A stretch of DNA of 64,000 bases. Source: Lotus japonicus. Its lineage: Eukaryota > Streptophyta > Magnoliopsida > Fabales > Fabaceae. Of this stretch, positions 22,801 through 36,899 are shown in pieces. The stretch's first letter is position 1; every line of letters begins with the position of its first letter. Location: positions 19,262,369 through 19,326,368 of the forward strand of contig NC_080044.1 in NCBI RefSeq assembly GCF_012489685.1, read 5' to 3'. The notes beneath the pieces are model-generated. The model was not told the DNA's origin. It saw nothing but the letters and a program-made list of their open reading frames with translations, and did not search any database. Position numbers and translations under genes: made by a program.

Positions 22801-25800
22801 AACAAACACATAGACACAAAGTTAGTTTACTGGCTCATAAACCATAGCAGGCAGAAGCCAGTACTAAGCATCTGAGATAGTGAAGTATCAGAATCAGGCT
22901 TTTAGCTTAAGAAATGGGTATAACTGAAAGGAAAAAAAGATCAAAGTGATAGATAACATCCTTAATTTTTGTATGAGGCATCCCATTAAGTATATATATT
23001 ATAGATGGAATGAAGACTATATCTGACATTGCTTACATAAGAAGTTACGACAAACATACCTCAATGTTTTCATGCATAGAAGTAATGACCTGAAAGGTTT
23101 GGGACATGAGAAGAAAATTAGATAACTAATAAAGCTTAGCCTTTGAAATATAGAAGAAAGGAATTTACATGCATTCAGCAGAGATAAAAGGCATTATACA
23201 ACATATTGTATATATAGCTTCATTTGGTAGTAATATTTGCAAATTCCTTTTGTAATTAGGACAGTAGTCCTTGCTGTAAATATGTGTATCAATCCTGATA
23301 ATAAGGGGATTTGATTGTGTAAAATTGTATTGTATAAAAATTCGTGTGGGCTGTGAGAGGATTCTCTCTGACTCACTTCACAAATCATTCTCAAGATGGT
23401 ACTACAGCCTTTATTTCTCAAAATAAGTTGAATTTCAGCTCAAGGTGGTTATACGTTCAACACATTAAGCCCAAATGGCTTTTTCATGAGGGAGGGTATT
23501 AGCCTATTGGGTATAAAACCTTTCATATAATCATATGCCTTCACCTAACCATAATTTGTGGATAGTTGATTCATGGTTTCCGTGATATATTAAAACTTAA
23601 AAGAGTTGTTTGATACCAAAATATGTATTCAACAGTTTAAATTTTGTATCTAAAAGTGGTTGCTAGTAATAACAGTTATGCTTTGTTCATTTTACTTAAC
23701 TCACATGTAAAGAGTAGTTTGGTTTTTTAACATGACATCCTGTTGAAAATCAGTCAATAGTCAATTCCTTCTTTGAACTTATTTAGCATAGAGGAGTTGC
23801 AGAAAATAATGTTGTCTTACCTAGTGTAAATATCATATTTTAGGACAAACATCATATTTAATTCTCTTGTAAATACGGCTGTAACATCAAATAATTCATA
23901 GGACAAATTTTAGTCTTTTTTATCTTGATTATCATCAATTAGGATTCAAGTACAATGGGTCTATAAATTACTGTCTGTAATTACTACCAAATCAGTGAAT
24001 AAAATTATTTTTCTTCCTTCTTTTAAGATGGTATAAGAGTCTTAGATCTGATATTCCACCTTCATGTCCAATGTGTCTATAAATTCCACCTTGCACGTGT
24101 TGAGATCATACACCGACTAGATATATGGGCAAAGTAGAGCTTATAAAGGTTTGCGCAATCCTCAACTCATGAACTAGCTTTTATGAGCTAGTTTCTAGGG
24201 TTGAGTTAGGCCGAACCCAGATTATAAGATGGTGTAAAAACTTCGGTAAGTAAGTGGTGTGGAGTACAATCCTTTTCCCCCATTATTCTACAGAAAAAAT
24301 TTCAACATAAGGTAGGTGGTCTCTACGTTGCGAACGCTTCAAGCCCAATGGACTATTGCGTGAGTGGACACGTTAGAATTCTAATATAAAACTATCCATG
24401 TGTCTTCAGTTCACTCTTCACCCAACAACTCAAACTTTTGGGATAGTCCGTTCAAGACAACGAATAAATAATTCCTAACAGCTAGGTGGCAGTGGCACCA
24501 TAATTTTCCTAGATTAACATTGACACAAATTACCAATAAAAATTCCATCTGAGTATCTCAATATAAAAACCATTGAGATCCAAGGGATTTAAGCCCTGAT
24601 TTTAAAACACATAATTGCTTTAGAAAACAAGATGTGAAATATGACGACCAAGGTCAAACTCATTGTCATTAAATTTTTTCTTTTTGGCTAAAACTCAACG
24701 TAACATTCAGAATTAAATTTCTAATGTGAAAGAATTAATATCAAGAGATCATACCTGAAGAAATAGGCGATGGAGCAATTCTTTTTCATTGCTGGTAAAA
24801 CTTGAAAATGCTTTACAAAATTCCTTCAGAAATCAAAAGTCAAAACAGAAACGTTCATCAATATATAGCCATTTTGAAGGTTGAATCAAAATGAGAATGT
24901 GTTTATTTGTTAAATGCAGAATATTAACATAATAACAGAATTGTAGACTTGTAGTTGAGCAGTAAAGTTCAAAGATAATGCTGTGTGCTGTCTCAAAGTG
25001 GGTGAAACCGTGAAAGATAACAAAATCGCTACTTCGTGTAAAGCTGTTATCACAGGGTAAATATGTCATAGCTATCTTTTAGTAAGAAGGCATCAGATAT
25101 GAACTAGTAACATAAATCTGGGTGATATTTTCTACAATTACAAAGTACAAGGGGGTCAAAAGCCAACAAGAAAGTTGGTTCATTGTTGCAGAAATGACAA
25201 TGTTACAATGACGGAGTGGCCACACAAGACAAGATTAGGAATGTAAGTGTAAGAGAGAAAGTTTGGTAACACCAATTGTGGAAAACATAGTGGAATCTTG
25301 CTTTAGGTGGTTTGGGTATGTGAAGAAAAGACCTTAAGAAATACTATTAAGAAGGATAGACCAATAGAGGACAGTCTAATATTTAGAAATTGAAGAAGGT
25401 CAAAAAAATTATAAGCCAAGTGGTCAAATAATTAAGAAGGATTTGAATTTGAATGGGTTAGCATCATAAAAGATTCTTAATAGGCCATTATGATATCATC
25501 TGATCCATGTAGCTGACTCTACTTGGTGGGAAAAGGCTTTGATTGTCGTTGTTATCGTTAAAGTATGGCAGGAATGATACAAAAAAATTGTGACTAGAGT
25601 TACAAGGTTGTCATCTGTAATACATGACTGAGCTGGTATTATTCAAGAAATCCCACATGACGTACTCAAAACTCCATTATCTTCTTATCTTCAATTGTTT
25701 CCGTTAGCCTGGCTTTATAATTGGCAATGTCATCTAGTTTATCATGAAAGCAACAAGCCAACAACCTAAAGTCATTAACTTCTCTAAGCCATAACTATGA

Positions 25801-26531
25801 GACTGTCACATAAGGAAGGTGTGTCACACTAGATATAGTTTCACATGACTGTCATCAAATCTAAAGGGTACCAATGCATGAAAAGTAAACACTAGACAAT
25901 ACCAATGGATCCTGATCCTTCCCACATCCCCCTTTCCCCTTAGGATGAATAGTACCTTCCCTTCTCAGTCAGTGTATAATAATAATAATAAAAGGGTAAA
26001 TGGTTTGAGGATACAAGCATGAAGTACAAATAAGTTGTTGGCATTTCCATTGACAGGTATTAGTTAACAAAGTATGCATTTATTTATTACCTTAAAAACT
26101 TAGAGTGGACAGAGACATCCAGTTTCGTAGTTCACCATTATTTATTATTGGCAGAAAAAAACAGATTTAAATGATGTATTTTACGAGAGAATTCCTACAT
26201 GAACAACAATGTTCATCCATATAAATTGTAGTTTAATAGAATACAAATTCAATTTGCCTTAATATAGGAAAGACGAACCAATGATGTGCATTCGTATGTT
26301 ATTTGTTAATTTTCATACTATTGATCATTATTCAAAATTAATTTACTCAAACTAAAAACAGTTGCGCAAAGGGAGATAAGAAAAAGCAACTAAGGGTACC
26401 TCCTTTGAGCATGAAGTGAGCAAAGAACGGAGAGCAAACTTGAAGGACTTGCTCAAATTGGAAAACCTTGAACCAATTCCAGTTGAAGAAGACGATGATG
26501 CATTGCCACCAAGTTCAGGCCTTTTCTCCAT
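19867..26531 (-). CDS. NNF1: NNF1/PMF1-like kinetochore protein (MIS12 complex), 189 aa, 8 coding exons
   Basis: Coding exons on the minus strand: 26531-26400, 24823-24755, 23089-23060, 22391-22359, 21097-21027, 20920-20839, 20164-20072 and 19926-19867. All introns are GT-AG and the phases close, giving 189 codons from MEKRPELGG to a C-terminus ending DGIRDM. The pattern matches PMF1/Nnf1: an amphipathic N-terminal region (SFKFALRSLLTSCSKEEF), then HRLFLQVITSMHENIEDEFE, the LDAVEEIVEEQ segment and a C-terminal coiled coil (GEEQNQLTRDRLQLLREGNQ). NNF1 is a subunit of the MIS12 complex that joins inner to outer kinetochore. Similar plant proteins have, I believe, been annotated as EMB3006 or 'knotted 1-binding protein 36' (from memory). 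The exon structure is well supported; the family name is inferred from pattern, not a search. The gene is stretched by repeat-filled introns. Confidence 0.7.
22392..23059. other. Intron 3 of the NNF1-like gene
   Basis: AT-rich intron of 668 bases with no recognised repeat. It lies between the 30-base and 33-base coding exons of the gene. Confidence 0.5.
23425..24470. repeat. Two degenerate copies of an LTR-like dispersed repeat in intron 2
   Basis: Around 23450-23585 and 24330-24465 the sequence shares the layout 'TTCAA..C..TAAGCCCAA.TGG..TTTTGC.TGAG', followed by 'ATATAAAACC' and a 'GGATAGTT(G/C)' end. These look like old LTR ends of one retroelement family. No coding region remains and the boundaries are approximate. 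Confidence 0.35.
25231..25555 (+). mobile_element. RTE-type LINE 3' relic, antisense in NNF1 intron 1
   Basis: Translated pieces on the plus strand read KIRNVSVREKVW, then after a frameshift TPIVENIVESCFRWFGYVKK and RRIDQ. A KDLNLNGL-like stretch follows, then a 'WEKAL'-type end near 25530-25545. This is the C-terminal tail of plant RTE reverse transcriptases ('RWFGHV.RRP...RR.DQ...', 'IKKDL..N.L', 'ADP..W'). Several frameshifts and stops mark it as an ancient 5'-truncated copy. It sits antisense in the ~1.6-kb intron between coding exons 1 and 2. Confidence 0.65.
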
Positions 26532-27095
26532 TGCTTCTAAATCAATGACCACAAAGATAATCATCAGACACATAACAGGGAAAAAAAATGGAAGGAGAAG
26601 CTGAGGCATGCTCATCACATGCAGTTCAAGTGTTTGAAGCAAAGATGTTAGCAACAATTACCGGCAACAAGTTCCTCGCGAATTCTTAAGTCTTTCTTTA
26701 TTAATGGCTGAATAAACGTTTCTTACCAATGAAATTTTCCACCTAATTGGAAAAAGCAATAATTGAGCATGCTTAATGATACAGAATGGTCATATGAGCT
26801 AGGAAATAAGAGATAAATGAGATGGGAATAGGCTCAAATTATAAGCATCTCAAATTGACATGCATTAAGAATAAGATCAACAAAATTAGTAGAATTTGGA
26901 TGTTGTAACTTAGTACTGGGGGCCTAATGGTATCTACATTAAGCCCAATTATCAGGAATTTCAAAAACATACTAACGAGAGTGAAGAAAAAACAAATCAT
27001 AAAAAAAGAATAAAAAAAATTCAAACCAGAACACACTGTTCTGTTGTATTCTCAGTGAAATCAGAATTCAGAGGCAAGTAAGTACAGCAACTCAC

Positions 27096-27265
27096 TTCAA
27101 AGAAGCTCGGTCGAGAGAAATGTCGCCGGAGAAAGCTCGGTCGGAACACTTCGATTGGGGAAGGGAAAGTCTACCGGAACCACGGCGGAGCCACGCGGGA
27201 CGGTGGTCGCGGATGGGAGCAAGGAGCAGATGGGGGGAGCCACAGTTCGAACGGGTGTGTTTTTC
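27096..27265 (-). other. Probable 5'UTR exon of the NNF1-like gene
   Basis: The first coding exon begins five bases after an acceptor (TGATTTAG|AAGCAATGG, exon from 26536). A good minus-strand donor, GAA|GTGAGTTG, lies at 27096/27095. Between 27096 and about 27265 the sequence is much more GC-rich than its surroundings, as for a plant 5'UTR or CpG-rich gene start. Minus-strand ATGs upstream meet an early stop. The exact transcription start is unknown. Confidence 0.55.
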
Positions 27266-27317
27266 AAAATGGGATGTTACAGTTCATAATTCAGAGAAAA
27301 AAAATGCTATTACCCCA

Positions 27318-27331
27318 AAACGGCGCCGTTT
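27318..27331. promoter_or_regulatory. Perfect 14-bp palindrome in the NNF1 promoter
   Basis: AAACGGCGCCGTTT is a perfect palindrome about 60 bases upstream of the inferred 5'UTR exon. Its GGCGCC core resembles half of an E2F-type site (TTTSSCGC) but does not match it exactly. The binding factor is unknown; promoter position is inferred. Confidence 0.4.
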
Positions 27332-28198
27332 CTTGATATTTTAGCCACCTAAAAAGTTACTATTAGATTTGTTCAATGGTAGGATAATAATTCACGTTAA
27401 ATATGTTTTTCGTCCTTGAACTTTTGAGCGGGTTTTGGTTTTCGTCCCTCTCTGGAATACAAAATAATGAAAAAGTAAAAGTGACCGAGATGCATGGGAA
27501 AAAACTTTTGTTTCACATCTCCGGAAAGGCCACCTATTTGTTCGCTTACCAGGTTTGGCACGAAATCATAAATAAGCTCTATCGAGGATTGCCAAGCATT
27601 GGCTACTGACTTTCCTCCTCGAATTAAGCTTTCGATTTAGTTGGTACACACGCTGAAGGATCAGCTGACACTAGATGGGAAAGGCTTTTCGTACCTCTCC
27701 TGACCGAGAGAAAAAGAAGTTCCGGAGGCATGGCGTAACTTCCAAAAAAAGGTCATGTACTTAAGAGAAATAGTCGAGAGGTTGAAGAAGAGATAGTAGT
27801 AACTTTGATCTGAAAAGATTAACAAACAATGTAGTGTTTGATGCATCACCCAGCTACATTTTCTCTTCTCCAACTCTTTGTTCTTGATTTCTTCCCTCAC
27901 TTTTCAGTTTTGGCCGCTGGAAATGTCTCCCATTGCCCACATTTATTTACTTTATGGCTTAATAGCACTTTAGGTCCCTCACTTTTTCTATCTGTGCAAA
28001 TAGGGTCCCTAAACTTTAAAAATAACATATTATCTCCCCTACGTTATCTTCCGCCAACACATTTGGTCTCTCCTCACTTTTTCCAAAAACTAATGTTTTT
28101 ATCACGTGACTATTTTTAAATGATGTGGAACCCAAATAGGAGAGAGGATCTCAGATGTGGCTTTTTGTAAATTCTACATTACAATTCACAAATAAATT
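27332..28198. repeat. Repeat-derived sequence with MULE-like single ends
   Basis: About 27405-27455 carries 'GTTAAATATGTTTTTCGTCC', a terminus found again in inverted orientation at about 43720-43780. About 27957-28030 carries 'TTAATAGCACTTTAGGTCCC', a diverged single end of the same broad MULE-like type as the element starting at 28207. No gene was recognised between them; the open frames are short. Confidence 0.4.
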
Positions 28199-29895
28199 AT
28201 TAATTAGGTTTAATTGCACTTTTGGTCCCCTAACTTTGTCCTTTCTGCGAAAATCGTTCCCAAACTTTAAAATTAGCAAAAACCATCCCTGAAATTTACA
28301 CTTGGTTGCAAAATTGGTTTTCCGTTACACTTCCGTGAGAAACTAACAGAATATTCTGTTAAAAATGAATTAAAAAATAAAGAAAAAAATTGAGAAAAAA
28401 AAATTAAAAAATAGTGGAAGCTTTTCAGATCTTCATCTTCCTAGTAAGCAAGAGGGAGTGGAAGATTAGGGTTCATCACAGCTTCTCCTCTCCCCATCTC
28501 CTCTGCTGATCTTCTTCTGCCTCTCCTCTCTGTCCCTCAATCCCGTTCATCTTCTTCTTCTCTTCTCTTCTCCGTTCCTCTTCTCCTCACCCATTCCTCT
28601 TCTCTTCTCGCGTTCATCTTCCTCCTACATCTTCTTTATCTTCCAAAACCCAGCAACCCCAAATCGCGAAAAGAACCCAGATCCTTCGCCAATGGCGGTG
28701 CCTTTCTTGCGATCGGTTGCAGGTGATGGTGGGGTCGGGGTTTTTCAGAAACTTGATCTTCAGAAACGCGAGAGAGAGAAGCCGACGGCGGAGATAGAGA
28801 GAGAGGGACGACGACGGAGATAGAGAGAGGGACGACGGAGTCGGCTGGAACACGCGGCGGCGTTCGAGGAGGTGGGGCGATGGAGACTCGGTGAGGACGA
28901 TGCCATGGAGCACTGGGGCGACCCTTGCGGCGACAATGGAGCTAGCTGCGGCGATGGGGAGAGGGAAACGATGAAGACATCAGAACCAAGGTGACCGAGA
29001 GACGGTTATGACAGTTGGGGTGTTTTCTTTCATCTTCTTCTTTGATTGGTGTGATAGGGAAAATTGGGGGTTTTTAAGATGTGGCTTAATAGCATGGTGG
29101 TTTGGGTTCTGTGTGGTGTGTGATGTTGGGGTTTTTGCTCTTCCTTTCATCTTTTCCTTCTGGTTGTGGTGATTGGGGAATGGCTGTGGCGATTGACAGG
29201 GAGAAGAGGTGGTGTCTTCAGGTTGGAATTGTTTCAATGGTGAAGTGGGAGGTTCTGTTTTAAGCGTTGAAATGGGAGGTTATGGTTTGGTGTGGTTGAG
29301 GAAATGGTTATTTGGAGATGGATTCATGAGGTGAAGAATAGTGGTTAGTCATGGCTATGGAAAGAAGGATCAAATGGTGTTGGTGATGGAAGATGAAGAG
29401 AAGTTTGGTTTGTGTTATTTGGTTCTTGTTGAGGAAGAAGGACATGATGAAAGTTTAACCAAGCTTTGTAAGAGTAAGGAGCAGAAATTACAAAGGGATA
29501 AAAAGCCTCTTCAACATGATTGTGCTTGTTCATTTCATACATCTTCATGTAAATTGCATTGAATCTTGTTAAACAGAATTATTTTGATTTAGAGCATGTG
29601 GTTTCAAAAAAAAAAGTTGAGATAATTTTTATTTGTGGGATTTTCTGGGTTTTGAATGAAGATGATGAATTGATGATGAAGATTGTTGAAGATGATGAAA
29701 ACTCTATGAATTTTCTGGGTTTTTAATTTTTTTTACCCAGAAAACGTTAGTTTCTCACGGAAGTGTAACGGAAAACCAATTTTGCAACCGGGTGTAAACT
29801 TCAGGGATGGTTTTTGCTAATTTTGAAGTTTGGGGACGATTTTCGCAAGAAGGCTAAAGTTGGGGGACCAAAAGTGCAATTAAGCCCATTAATTA
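28199..29895. mobile_element. MULE-like element with ~150-bp terminal inverted repeats
   Basis: Left TIR from 28207 (GGTTTAATTGCACTTTTGG...) pairs with the right TIR ending 29887 (...CCAAAAGTGCAATTAAGCCC) over roughly 150 bases, through 'TTCCGTTACACTTCCGTGAG'. The 8-base target duplication ATTAATTA is present at 28199-28206 and 29888-29895. Long TIRs plus an 8-9 bp duplication are the signature of Mutator-like elements. No transposase is visible, so it is non-autonomous. The interior (28430-29560) is CT-rich then GC-rich (28660-28990), possibly a captured gene fragment (Pack-MULE), but no domain was recognised. Confidence 0.8.
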
Positions 29896-33516
<3,621 letters not shown>

Positions 33517-35510
33517 ACTTTTATTAATATATTTATTATTTTATTAATATTTAAATTTATTAATTTTGAGTTAAATGGAATATCCGGTTAGTATCCTTTT
33601 AGATGATGTTAACGGTTTTGAAGGAATTGAGATGAAATGTAGATTTTAAATAAGAATCATGCTGAATGTTATTCTAACTAACCTTGAGTTGTGAATGTAT
33701 TGTATTCTAAAAATACTTTTTTATTTAGTAAGAATGCTATTATAGTTTTTTTATTGAATGGTTAATTTGTGTTTTTTTTTAATTATTAAAATATGTTTTA
33801 CTCTAACACTTACAACTTTATTAAAATGGAATAAAAAAACTTAAACAAACGATTAAAAAAATATAGAAATGTGTATGTGCAATAGTAGCTTAATATTTAT
33901 ATATAAATATTGCAACATAAATATGTAAGAGATACCTATAAGGGCACATGCATAGAATTAGCTCATTAGAATATTGTTTTATTGGACCATACCATTAGAT
34001 AGACTGTAATTGGACCAACCCATTGGATAAGCTCAATGAAGCTAAAAATAAGGATTAGGGCTAGCCACCTTATGAGGGCTTATAAATAGAGCATGAGATG
34101 CTCAAACCCTAGTGAGACACTTTGCTCATACTCTTATCTCCGCTAGCACATCGAGACGCAAGGGTTTCTAGTGGGAGCGTTCGCGTGAACTTCTGTAGAG
34201 ACGAAACTGCTAGTGCTTCGTGTGCTCATATCTTCAAGAAGTAATCTTAATTTCCTCTTGCATGTTTGCTTGTTGTTTGAACTTTGAAACATGGTTTTGC
34301 AAGTCCATCTCATATAGGGAATTCTTATTCTGTTGCGGTAATCAACCACATGATTCCCACTGAAGGAAATCAAGCGGTTGATTATCGTAGAGGATTATGA
34401 ATTCCCTATATAAGATTCCTTGCGAGACCATAAATCAAAGTCCAAGTTAAAATCAAACAAAACAGGAGATACATATTACCTCTTGACGGTATGAGCGAAC
34501 GAAGTAGTCACAGCCTCGTTCGTCTTTTCAGTTGTCCACGCGAATTCTCCCACTAGAAGTCCCTTACGGATCCTTGTGTTAGATGAGGCAAGAGTGTGCA
34601 AATTTCAAGTCTAGGGTTTGAACATCTTATGTTCTATTTATAAGCCTTCATAAGGAGGCTACTCCTCACCCTTATTTTGAGCTTAATAAAGCTAATCCAA
34701 TGGAACGTCGAATAACAACTCATCCAATGGTCTAGTCCAGTAGAAAAAATATTCTAGTAGGCTAATTTTATGTGTGTGACCCTATATGTATCTCTTACAT
34801 ATTTAAAACGCAATATTTAAATATAAATATCAAGTTACCATTGCATATACACCTTTCTTTATTTTTTATTGTTTGTTTAAGTTTTTTATTCCATTTAACA
34901 AGGTTGTAAGTGTTTGAGTAACCATTTTTTAATAAATTATTTTTAAAATAAATTATTTTTAGATTATATCATTATAATAAAAAGCTATTATATTCTTAAT
35001 TCTCTTTTTAAAGAATAAAAGAATTAAACTCATAATTAATTAAAACATTGATTTTTAAATAATAAGAAATACACAAACTAACTTTTACCTGTTCAATAAA
35101 AGAACTATAATAGCCTTTTTAGTAAATAAAAAAGTATTTGTATAGTTTGTCAGAATAACATTCAACACAAATCTTATTTAAAATCAACATTTTATGGCAA
35201 CTCTTTCTAAAACGTTAACATCATCTAAAAAGATACTAACCAAATATTCCATTTAACTCAAAATTAACTCCTTTAAATATTAATAAAACGATAAATTTAT
35301 GGGTTAATGGTCATATTAGTCCCTGTGTTTGTAAAAGTGTTTGATTTTGGCCCCTTAGCCAAAAAATGACGATTAGTGGCCGTTTTTTTACAGTTACTGG
35401 CGGTTTATAATACAGCTATTGGCGGTTTTTTAACCGAGGGACCCGAATCAAACGTTTTTACAAACACAGGGACTAATATGACCCTTAACCCTAAATTTAT
35501 TAATAAAACT
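33517..35510. mobile_element. ~2-kb foldback (long imperfect inverted repeat) element
   Basis: The left arm (~33517-34345) and right arm (~34350-35510) are reverse complements of each other at many points. They match at the outer ends (TTTTATTAATATTTAAA / TTTAAATATTAATAAAA), at GGTTAGTATCCTTTTAGATG / CATCTAAAAAGATACTAACC and at TATAAATAGAGCATGAGATG / CATCTTATGTTCTATTTATA. They also match at the centre (TATAGGGAATTC / GAATTCCCTATA around 34315-34412). Only about 60 bases separate the central arms. The right arm is interrupted by the 191-bp MITE at 35301-35491. Each arm carries a TATAAATAG motif pointing toward the centre. No protein was recognised. It could be two inverted LTR-like segments or a true foldback element. 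Confidence 0.75.
35292..35500. mobile_element. 191-bp MULE-type MITE with 9-bp target duplication
   Basis: The element 35301-35491 begins GGGTTAATGGTCATATTAG and ends with its inverse, CTAATATGACCCTTAACCC. The TIRs are ~45 bases. Perfect 9-base duplications TAAATTTAT flank it at 35292-35300 and 35492-35500. It lies near the outer end of the right arm of the foldback, so it inserted later than the foldback. Confidence 0.85.
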
Positions 35511-35789
35511 ATTTATTTTATTTTTATCTAGAGAAGTTTGATGAACTTTATAATGATTACCCTGATTCAACTTATTTTTAGTTTTTAGAAGCACTACACA
35601 ATCATTATAGAAAATTTCTCTCTCTACCATTCTTTGATCTTCACAAACCTCTACCATTTCTTAGGGTCATACTCCATCCATCACCTATATTTGAAACAAC
35701 CTTCTTCTTTCAAAATCCTATACACCACATAACTATGTAAGCCACTTAAATATTCCTCCCTCCCTCCATAGTCATCATGACCACCCCAT

Positions 35790-36343
35790 TGTTGGATATT
35801 TGACGCGGAGCAGTGACTTTGAAGCAGCAACGGAGTCACGAACTGAACCTGCAAGAAAATAAGCTAAGTCGCGAAAATCAATTCGCTGTCCTTGAAGGTT
35901 TTATCCCGGAATATCCAGAACACCTCCCCAGGATTAAACAGCTTCCTCCGGGTAGTCGGGTAACAGAACTAGCGAGAAATAATAATAATATTGTGATTGC
36001 TCAAGAACTGGACAAAGGTAGGGAAAGAAGAGAGGAGATGTGAGTGATAAACAATGTAAAATTTGTCCTCTATATATAGCCAAAAAACCGTTAATTCCAA
36101 GGTAAGTTGCACATTAATTTTGGGTGATAACAATTAAAGCTTTGTAGTTTCAAGGTTGAATGCACAATCAACAAGCTTTGGAAATTCCAAGGTTTGAAGG
36201 GAGTAAAAATTAAAGCTTTGTAGTTTCAAGGTTGAATGCACAGTCAACAAGATTTGGAAATTCCAAGGTTTGAAGGGAGTGGACGGTGCACATGTGGAAA
36301 TTGTGGGACTTGGAACTTTTGGAATATCATTAATTTTCCAACA
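35790..36343 (-). repeat. Left (3') LTR of the copia element, 554 bp
   Basis: TGTTGG...CCAACA borders. It contains a tandem duplication of a 76-base unit (36132-36207 and 36208-36283, starting AATTAAAGCTTTGTAG). The same duplication is present in the other LTR. Confidence 0.93.
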
Positions 36344-36899
36344 ATCCCCCACATATTTCAAAAGTTTCAAGGTAGGGTTAAGGAGAAGTTTCCTGAGCAA
36401 TCACCGAGAGTGCAACTTTTCGAATCTGGTGCCTTTCGGGCTATGAACCAGACCTAGACCAACAAGACTTAACACACAAGTGAATTGGTGGAGCAAGCTC
36501 TATGAACCAAGACACTTTAGTGTGTGTTAGAGGCCTTACTAATCGTTACACCCCCACATTTTCTCACTGTTATCGCTGTGGTGCGCTTAATCGGCCATGC
36601 GCATGCCTGGTATTCTTTGAGTGCTCTAGAGATTAGGCAATTCTCATACAAGCGGCCCCACTTGACACTCATATAGGTGATTCCATCAAGTATATGCCGC
36701 ATTTCACATACCACCCATAAGGGCTATGGAAATCATTAAAAGCTTAAGAGCTTATCCTCTCTTAATGCAGCACAGCACTTACATCCTAGGAATGGACCAC
36801 ACAATAAAATATTTAGTGCTGTCAGATCAATATGAATAACTTGTTTTTCCCATATGAACCTTCTTCATGGGATCTCCAATCACAAAGGTTGGGTTACCA

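Noticed and set aside
26532..26657. Upstream extension of the NNF1-like frame to a Met at 26657
   Set aside because: The extension is highly hydrophobic and Pro/Phe-rich, and a good acceptor (TGATTTAG) lies five bases before the ATG at 26531, so this is intron sequence.
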